From a virus: DNA of 35,481 nt. The position numbers and the translations under genes are program-made. Below, one piece after another: positions 28,408 through 33,458 of the stretch. Position 1 is the stretch's first letter, and the number at the start of each line of letters is the position of its first letter. The notes under the pieces were generated by a model. The model was not told the DNA's origin and made no database searches. It saw nothing but the letters and a program-made list of their open reading frames with translations. The stretch lies in IMG/VR virus record IMGVR_UViG_3300031539_000146, positions 1 to 35,481 of that record, one strand, 5' to 3'.

Positions 28408-29270
28408 TGATACTTGTCCTTCCATTCTTCGAATAGGACCCGAAGGTCTTCGCGTTCGTCTTCGTCCTGGGCCTTCCTTTCGTTCCAGGCGTCCCAGTCC
28501 GTGACTTCGCCTTCGGTCGCTTCGTGGATTAGCCGAACCAGTTCGGGCGGTTCGATTGCGTCCAGTTCCCAACATTCGTCCCCGTACTGGGCCATGTATC
28601 CCGCGGCCCGCGGGTCCGTAATCTTCGTCGGGTTCGGTATAAGGTCGTATTGCTGGACCTGGTCGAAGGTCAAGGCGACGCGGCGGACTTCGACGCTGAA
28701 AAGGAAGCCGGCGGCGTAAGCGTTGAAGCGGTCCCGAAGGTCCCGCGTCATGTCCAGGCCCGACGGGTCATGGTCCGTCATGTGAAGAATGACGACCCGT
28801 TCGGCTTCCCCGCGGTTCTTCTGGAACCGGCGGACGGCGTCGCGGACGTATGAATAAGAAGAATATCCCCTGGACGGGGCGACGATTGTATTCAGTTCTT
28901 CGACGGCCCCCGCTAGGACCTGGGAAAGCGCGTCCTTTTCGACCCAGGCTTCGACATAGGTTCCCTGGGTTGACCAGTACCGGCGGAAGAAGCGGTTTTC
29001 GGCGGTCCAGACACAAGCTTCCAGGAAGTCCTTCGGGCTATCGTAAGCGCGGTCGTCAATGGACCTGGAACGGTCCACGATACGGCGTTCGTTGACTTCC
29101 CCCGCTTCCCTGGCCTTGACCAGTTGGGCGGAAAGGCCGTTGTACGCGCTTCGGCGGTTCGGGATAAGCCCGCCGGCGACAAGCCGGTAATAGATTTGTC
29201 GAAGGGTCAAGGGCATATTGTATTGTCGAATGACGGCGTTCACGGCGTTGACTGTTTCATTATAGTTCAT
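28404..29270 (-). CDS. Spo11/Topo VI-A-like protein with Toprim domain (288 aa)
   Basis: Two parts match type IIB topoisomerase A subunits. The first is a winged-helix segment with TLRQIYYRLVAGGLIPN (residues 22-38), where a Tyr (Y27 or Y28) is at the place of the DNA-cleaving tyrosine. The second is a Toprim domain with AWVEKDAL (E111) and HMTDHDPSGLDM (D166, D168). A further IVDRSRSIDD also fits. At 288 aa it is shorter than Topo VI A and no B (ATPase) subunit is present, like the 'Mini-A' proteins reported from mobile elements. It could nick or cut DNA, or act in recombination. Start ATG 29270 with GAAGGGGGTTCCGC before it. Confidence 0.78.
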   Translation of the reverse strand: MNYNETVNAVNAVIRQYNMPLTLRQIYYRLVAGGLIPNRRSAYNGLSAQLVKAREAGEVNERRIVDRSRSIDDRAYDSPKDFLEACVWTAENRFFRRYWSTQGTYVEAWVEKDALSQVLAGAVEELNTIVAPSRGYSSYSYVRDAVRRFQKNRGEAERVVILHMTDHDPSGLDMTRDLRDRFNAYAAGFLFSVEVRRVALTFDQVQQYDLIPNPTKITDPRAAGYMAQYGDECWELDAIEPPELVRLIHEATEGEVTDWDAWNERKAQDEDEREDLRVLFEEWKDKYQ

Positions 29271-29997
29271 GCGGAACCCCCTTCAGCGCGTCTTCCAGGA
29301 CCTTCTTCATTGCTTCGGCCTGGACCGCCCGCTTTTCGTCCTGGCGTTGGTCAACCAGGCGGCGGACTTTGTTCCCGCGTTCTATCAATTCGGCGTTGGT
29401 CCCGCCCGCGAAGGGGCTTTCCTTCAGGGCGACTTCGGTCGCGTCGGCCCTGGCCTTCTTCCTGGCGGTTTCGTAAGCGTCGAAGATTTCGTGACGAACG
29501 CGGCGGACAATGGTTCCCGTCCGTTCCTTCGGGTCCTTCGCCGCGTCCAGTTCGCGGTATTCTTCGCCGTAATTGTCGTCGGCCCCGCGAATGGCCCTGA
29601 TTGCGCGGTCGGCCAGGTCGGAAAGGCCAAAGGCGGACCAGTAAGAAGTCCGACCGAAGGACCCGCGTTCCCGCAAGCCCTGAAGAACGTCCAGGGTCCG
29701 CTTGTCGGCGTCAACCAGGGGCTTCAGTTCGGCCATACGTTCGACGATTGCCCGATATTCCTTCGGGACCCGCGGGTCGTCCAGCAAGTTCGGCCTGGGG
29801 ACCGCGTCTTCAGCGTCGCGGGCCTTCTTCGAAACGTCGGCTTCGGCCGCGTTCCCCGCCAGGTAAGCGTTGTATTCGGCTTCGGTCAAAAGACCCAGGC
29901 CGACCCATTCCCCCGTATTCCCCGTCATATAGGTTCGGACGTGGTCGTAATTATCAACCAGGCCCTTCAGGTTTCCGATTATGGTTCTTCGTTTCAT
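29260..29997 (-). CDS. Unknown helical protein (245 aa)
   Basis: Charged, largely helical protein. Segments include NLKGLVDNYDHVRTYMTGN (about 9-27), EYRAIVERMAELKPLVDADK, LSDLADRAIRAIRGADD and a C-terminal coiled coil (ELIERGNKVRRLVDQRQDEK). Start ATG 29997 with GAAAGGAAGGAAACA before it. It overlaps the Spo11-like gene by eleven bases and may be its partner. No family recognised. Confidence 0.6.
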   Translation of the reverse strand: MKRRTIIGNLKGLVDNYDHVRTYMTGNTGEWVGLGLLTEAEYNAYLAGNAAEADVSKKARDAEDAVPRPNLLDDPRVPKEYRAIVERMAELKPLVDADKRTLDVLQGLRERGSFGRTSYWSAFGLSDLADRAIRAIRGADDNYGEEYRELDAAKDPKERTGTIVRRVRHEIFDAYETARKKARADATEVALKESPFAGGTNAELIERGNKVRRLVDQRQDEKRAVQAEAMKKVLEDALKGVPHEL

Positions 29998-30059
29998 TGT
30001 TTCCTTCCTTTCGAACGTAATCGGACGGCGGGGTTGCCCGCCGCCCGTCGTGGTCCGTG

Positions 30060-31082
30060 TTAGTTCCTGGACCGTAAGCCTTCGGTCAAGACCTTCGCCC
30101 CCAGGCGTTCCATATCATACTTCGCTTCGCCTTCGAAGGCATGGGCCGCCCTGGTAATGGAGTTCGTGACGGCGTATAGGTTGTTGTCCGGTTCCAGCAT
30201 GAAGGCGTCCATTGCGGCCTTGAACTGGTCCTGGGTCATTTCGTTGGTCTTGTCCTTCGCGATACGTTCCAGGTAATTGTACGGGTCGTCAACGGCCTTT
30301 TCCAGCGACGCCTTGAACTGTGCAATCATCTTCGTTCCTTCCAGGTATGTTTCGTCAATGGCCGCGCTTACCTGGTCCCGAAGCTTGTCCGTGTCGCCGA
30401 CGTGACGGAAGCGACGTATCCCGCCGCCTTCGCCGCCGCCGATTGCGGCGTTCGAACATATCACGCGCCAAACGTAACCGGCAATCGTGACGCTTCGGAC
30501 GCCGACTTCGGAATTCGAAATGTGAATGCCGCGCTGGACCACGTCGCCGACCTTGATTTCTTCTTCGGTATTCGGCCAGGTGACGGAAACGTGAAGGGTC
30601 ATGTCGTCGTTGTGATACCAGCGGACGGTCGCGTCCTGGCAAAACGGTTCCAGGATATTCAGAAGTTCCAGGTTGTCGAAGGGTTCGAATTGCGCGGACA
30701 AAAGCGCGCGGACCTGGTTGTCGTCCTGGCAACGAAGAAGAATATCCCTTTCGTAGTGGTTTTGAATAAGCCAATTCAACGCCAGGATATTCATTTTATC
30801 GGGAAGGCGTTCGAATAGCTTCTTCGTGTAGTCAAGGCGGGCCAATAGTTGACCGTGGGCCTGGTCCTGAAGATAGATTGTCGGAATGTCGCGGCGGACG
30901 ACCTGGTTCGGGTCCTGGAACGGGACCAGGGCCCCGCCAGTTCCTTCTTCGATAATATACTGGAAAAGGGGAAGGCGGGAAGTTCGGTCGAAGGGTTCGT
31001 GGTCCGTTTCCCATTGACGGGCGTTGTCAACGATTTCCTGGAATGTGACCTGGGTCTGTGTCTGGTTCCTTTCGGTTGTCAT
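30060..31082 (-). CDS. DUF932 family protein (340 aa)
   Basis: Contains RALLSAQFEPFDNLELLNIL (about residues 125-144), VQRGIHISNSEVGVRSVTIA (about 183-202) and VWRVICSNAAI (about 205-215), all features of DUF932, a family common on phages and plasmids with unknown biochemical role. The end is helical (MERLGAKVLTEGLRSRN). Start ATG 31082 is preceded by GAAGGAGTATTGAAAC, a rare canonical GGAG-type ribosome site in this genome and one of the few places where GAG occurs. It is an early gene. Confidence 0.8.
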   Translation of the reverse strand: MTTERNQTQTQVTFQEIVDNARQWETDHEPFDRTSRLPLFQYIIEEGTGGALVPFQDPNQVVRRDIPTIYLQDQAHGQLLARLDYTKKLFERLPDKMNILALNWLIQNHYERDILLRCQDDNQVRALLSAQFEPFDNLELLNILEPFCQDATVRWYHNDDMTLHVSVTWPNTEEEIKVGDVVQRGIHISNSEVGVRSVTIAGYVWRVICSNAAIGGGEGGGIRRFRHVGDTDKLRDQVSAAIDETYLEGTKMIAQFKASLEKAVDDPYNYLERIAKDKTNEMTQDQFKAAMDAFMLEPDNNLYAVTNSITRAAHAFEGEAKYDMERLGAKVLTEGLRSRN

Positions 31083-31180
31083 GGTTTCAATACTCCTTCG
31101 GTTTTAATTTGGGACTTCTTCGCCCCCTTCGGGCCCCGACCTGGTCGGAACGCGAAGGCGGGGAAGGAACCCCGCGGCGA

Positions 31181-31477
31181 TTACAGTTCGGCGACGTTCG
31201 ATACCAGGACGACGCCCAGGAAGGCGACCGCGCTTACCAGGCCGACGGCGGTCACGGGTTGGGTCTTCGGGTATCGGCGGCCCAGGCGGGCCAGGGCCCA
31301 AACGACCAGGGCGGCGGGAAGTATCTTGACCAGGGGCGACGCCCAGGTTCCAGCAATCGGGGCCAATATCGGGTTGACTTCCTGGAAGCCGTGGTTCACG
31401 GCCCAAAGCGTCAAGAAGGCGTCGGCCGCTTCAGCGGCGACGAAGGCAATTCCCAGGGTTGCGATAAGCTTCTTCAA
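31181..31477 (-). CDS. Small membrane protein, DUF5658-like (98 aa), TTG start
   Basis: Three hydrophobic segments are visible: about residues 3-22, 47-65 and 75-95. Between the first two lies AADAFLTLWAVNHGFQEVNP, where the D-x2-LT ... G-x2-E-x-NP pattern is typical of DUF5658 inner-membrane proteins. It is the first gene after the early promoter at 31545. The first codon is TTG at 31477, eight bases after GAAGGGGG, with no nearer ATG. It could be a holin or an early membrane modifier; early position argues for the latter. Confidence 0.68.
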   Translation of the reverse strand: MKKLIATLGIAFVAAEAADAFLTLWAVNHGFQEVNPILAPIAGTWASPLVKILPAALVVWALARLGRRYPKTQPVTAVGLVSAVAFLGVVLVSNVAEL

Positions 31478-31516
31478 TTCAATCCCCCTTCGGTCGGGCT
31501 ACAACCGACCATATTC

Positions 31517-31545
31517 AGTCTATAACTATGTAATGCCCGTGTCAA
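31517..31545 (-). promoter_or_regulatory. Leftmost early promoter (TTGACA-17-TAGACT) with shared spacer element
   Basis: TTGACA at 31545-31540, spacer starting CGGGCATTACA, and TAGACT at 31522-31517. The spacer shares ten of eleven bases with the other two early promoters. The -10 is poorer than theirs, so activation may be needed. It would drive the membrane protein and DUF932 genes. Confidence 0.7.
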
Positions 31546-31553
31546 GCCCCGAC

Positions 31554-31573
31554 CGTAAATATGGCGTAAATAT
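31554..31573. repeat. Paired direct repeat CGTAAATAT upstream of the early promoter
   Basis: CGTAAATAT occurs at 31554-31562 and 31565-31573, eleven bases apart, about one helical turn, ending nine bases upstream of the -35 box. This placement suits a cooperative activator or repressor site. Confidence 0.6.
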
Positions 31574-31602
31574 CAGCTTCAGGAATGAAGTATTTCGTCC
31601 TG

Positions 31603-31614
31603 GGACTAAAGTCC
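31603..31614. repeat. Small palindrome GGACT-AA-AGTCC
   Basis: Perfect five-base arms with a two-base centre in the control region. It is operator-like; no partner is known. Confidence 0.4.
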
Positions 31615-31650
31615 TATATGAAGAAGGCCGTTGTTTTCCAATGGTTTTCC

Positions 31651-31667
31651 CGTTGAATTCCAACGGT
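31651..31667. repeat. Palindrome CCGTTG-AATTC-CAACGG
   Basis: Perfect six-base arms around a five-base centre in the control region, about 105 bases upstream of the early -35. It may be a regulator site. Confidence 0.45.
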
Positions 31668-31763
31668 AATTCGTGGGTTGGTGGCCGACCTGGGTCCCGA
31701 TATGCCCGCGGACCAGGGAAGGCCCCGCATTTGCGACCTGGGGGCCGCTGAAGGGCCTTCTGG

Positions 31764-31808
31764 ACAAAAGTTGGGGCCCCAGGGATTGCCCGTAATCCCC
31801 AGGGCCCC
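31764..31808 (-). terminator. Late transcript terminator 2 (GGGGCCC long hairpin)
   Basis: Outer arms GGGGCCC/GGGCCCC and inner arms GGGATT/AATCCC with a six-base loop, followed by AACTTTTGTCC. Thirteen base pairs in all make it the strongest hairpin seen. It backs up the smaller hairpin just upstream. Confidence 0.8.
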
Positions 31809-31823
31809 GTCCGAAAGGAAGAC

Positions 31824-31839
31824 CCCGCCCGAAGGCGGG
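31824..31839 (-). terminator. Late transcript terminator 1 (CCCGCC-TTCG-GGCGGG)
   Basis: Six perfect GC pairs closed by a stable TTCG tetraloop, followed by GTCTTCCTTTC. It lies eight bases after the last late gene. Confidence 0.75.
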
Positions 31840-31846
31840 ACCCCTG

Positions 31847-32152
31847 TTAAGGGGCGGTATTCCGCCGCGCTTTCAGTTCCTTGACGTCGCGTTCCGCGGC
31901 GACCAGGCGACCGTCAAGGCCCGTCGAAGTGACGCCGCAATGGTTGACCATATCGTTGACCTTGTCGTTGATTGCCGTCAACCCATGCTTCGGGTCGTCC
32001 AGTTTCTTGATTATGTTTTCCTGGTTCAATGCCAGGCGTTCGTCCCTGGCGGCCGCGGACTTCCCGTTCTTCCGCCAGGTCACAACGACGCCGCCAGCGG
32101 CAACGACCGCGACGACCAGCGAAGACCCCGCGATAATAATTTCAAGTGCCAT
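31847..32152 (-). CDS. Holin-like/XhlA-like membrane protein (101 aa)
   Basis: One N-terminal membrane segment (IIIAGSSLVVAVVAAGGVVV, about residues 5-24) is followed by a basic stretch WRKNGK and a long soluble coiled coil (LNQENIIKKLDD ... AINDKVNDMV ... VAAERDVKELKARR). This layout resembles XhlA-type holin partners or single-spanning holins. It is the last late gene, next to tail fibre genes, a usual place for lysis genes. Start ATG 32152 with AAGGGGGAAATC before it. Confidence 0.62.
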   Translation of the reverse strand: MALEIIIAGSSLVVAVVAAGGVVVTWRKNGKSAAARDERLALNQENIIKKLDDPKHGLTAINDKVNDMVNHCGVTSTGLDGRLVAAERDVKELKARRNTAP

Positions 32153-32162
32153 GATTTCCCCC

Positions 32163-33017
32163 TTATGCCAGGTCTTCTTGAAGTATTGCTTTCCCTAGTG
32201 TCAAATGGGCCGTTGTCGCCCCGCCGCCCCCGTCGCTTTCGAATAGGCATGACCATTCCAGGTCGCCCGTCGGGACCACGGTCAAGGTATCAACCAGGAC
32301 GCCGTTCAAGTAACATTCGACCGACGTCCCCGCAATCAGAAGCATTTCGACGACGTATCGCGTGTTGACGCTGATTGATTGAGTTCCCGAAGCGTCCACG
32401 GTCGAAGCGTTCATGCTTTGGAATTGCCATATTGCCCCCGTCCATACCAGACCGAAGGCGTGTTCGGACGCGGAAACGGGCGGTTGTGACCCTGGCGTTT
32501 GTCGAAGACCTATGAAGGCCGACGCGTTCGAACGGTTGGCGTCAACGGCGAATTCCTGGCGATAATACGGGGACCTGGAAGCGTTGAAGGAAACGTCCAG
32601 GGCGGAATTTTGTTCGGGTATCGGTTCGAAGTATGCCGACCCCGAAGCGTTGTCGGTTATCCCCAGGACGCATTGACCCAGGCCGCCCATGTCCACGCTT
32701 CCGCCCGCGCCAGGGGTTCCAGGGTTCAAGTTGTAAGTCCCGAACGCGTCGCTTTCCCAATTGATTATCAGTTCCCGAACGAACCTATGAAGCGCGTATC
32801 GGGGCCCCGCGTATAGCTTGTCGAAGTGACCTTCCGACCAGGGCGCGGTCGAAAGCCCGCAACGTTCCGAAGCGGCGGGGACAATGTCGTCTTCGAATTC
32901 AATGTCCAGGCCAGCTTCCCCCTTCAGATATGCCAGGTTGTTGACAATATCAGTGTTCCAGTCGGACGCCGTGACCAGGTATCCCGTCGCCCTTATTGTT
33001 GGCGTTGTCCATGACAT
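32163..33017 (-). CDS. Tail fibre/receptor-binding-like protein (284 aa)
   Basis: The N-terminus SWTTPTIRATGYLVTASDWN, followed by TDIVNNLAYLKG, matches the start of many phage fibre proteins (VTASDWN...L-x-YLK). The remaining about 200 residues are beta-rich with a lectin/LamG-like pattern (SAFIGLRQTPG, ISVNTRYVVEMLLIAGTSVE, YLNGVLVDTLTVVP), suggesting a carbohydrate-binding sandwich. It lies after the tail-tip gene. It probably binds the host surface. Start ATG 33017 with GAAGGGGGCTTAAT before it. Confidence 0.76.
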   Translation of the reverse strand: MSWTTPTIRATGYLVTASDWNTDIVNNLAYLKGEAGLDIEFEDDIVPAASERCGLSTAPWSEGHFDKLYAGPRYALHRFVRELIINWESDAFGTYNLNPGTPGAGGSVDMGGLGQCVLGITDNASGSAYFEPIPEQNSALDVSFNASRSPYYRQEFAVDANRSNASAFIGLRQTPGSQPPVSASEHAFGLVWTGAIWQFQSMNASTVDASGTQSISVNTRYVVEMLLIAGTSVECYLNGVLVDTLTVVPTGDLEWSCLFESDGGGGATTAHLTLGKAILQEDLA

Positions 33018-33018
33018 A

Positions 33019-33441
33019 TTAAGCCCCCTTCGCCGCGGTCAATAGTTCGGCGGCGTGTTCTTCGTTTTCGCGTTCCAGGTCGGCGACCGTTTCCTTCGGG
33101 GTCCAGTTCCGATTGTCCAGCGGTCGGACGACCAGAAGTTCTTCAATCCTGGCGCGGTCGGGCGGGAAGACCAGGCGGCGAAGGGCGTGTCCCATGTAAG
33201 AATTCTTACACGAACAACAAAAGAAGACGCCTTCTTCCCAGGCGTATTCGGCCCCGCCGCATTTCGGGCAAAGGACCAACCAGTTTCCCTTGTTGACGAA
33301 CGCCTTCACGGGGAAGGATAGTTCGTCAACGGGCTTGTTCGGTATCCTGAAGCGGCGTCGAAGCTTCCCCAATTGAACGCGGTTGAAGGTCCCGAAGTTC
33401 GTTTCGAACCAGGTGTTCGCGGTTATCAGTCCATTGTCCAT
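33019..33441 (-). CDS. Zinc-ribbon protein in the tail operon (140 aa)
   Basis: VLCPKCGGAEYAWEEG and FFCCSCKNSYMG provide two CxxC knuckles (about residues 57-60 and 74-77). The C-terminus is helical (TVADLERENEEHAAELLTAA). The frame is open to 33720 inside the tail-tip gene, but ATG 33441 has GAAAGGGGGAAATT at the right distance. It sits between tail-tip and fibre genes, and may be a virion component or chaperone; function unknown. Confidence 0.66.
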   Translation of the reverse strand: MDNGLITANTWFETNFGTFNRVQLGKLRRRFRIPNKPVDELSFPVKAFVNKGNWLVLCPKCGGAEYAWEEGVFFCCSCKNSYMGHALRRLVFPPDRARIEELLVVRPLDNRNWTPKETVADLERENEEHAAELLTAAKGA

Positions 33442-33458
33442 AATTTCCCCCTTTCGAA

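Larger units (their letters stand above)
31478..31846. other. Non-coding control region between late terminators and early genes
   Basis: This 369-base stretch has no supported gene. From the late side it holds two terminator hairpins (31839-31764), a palindrome CCGTTG-AATTC-CAACGG (31651-31667), a second palindrome GGACT-AA-AGTCC (31603-31614), paired nine-base repeats (31554-31573) and the early promoter (31545-31517). Its base composition is less GC-rich than the genes. It is the main transcription boundary of the genome. Confidence 0.75.

Noticed and set aside
30010-30055. GC hairpin between the DUF932 and 245-aa genes as a terminator
   Set aside because: The stem GGCGGG/CCCGCC is good but no U-tract follows on the minus strand and no promoter lies below it before 29997. 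Left unannotated as uncertain.
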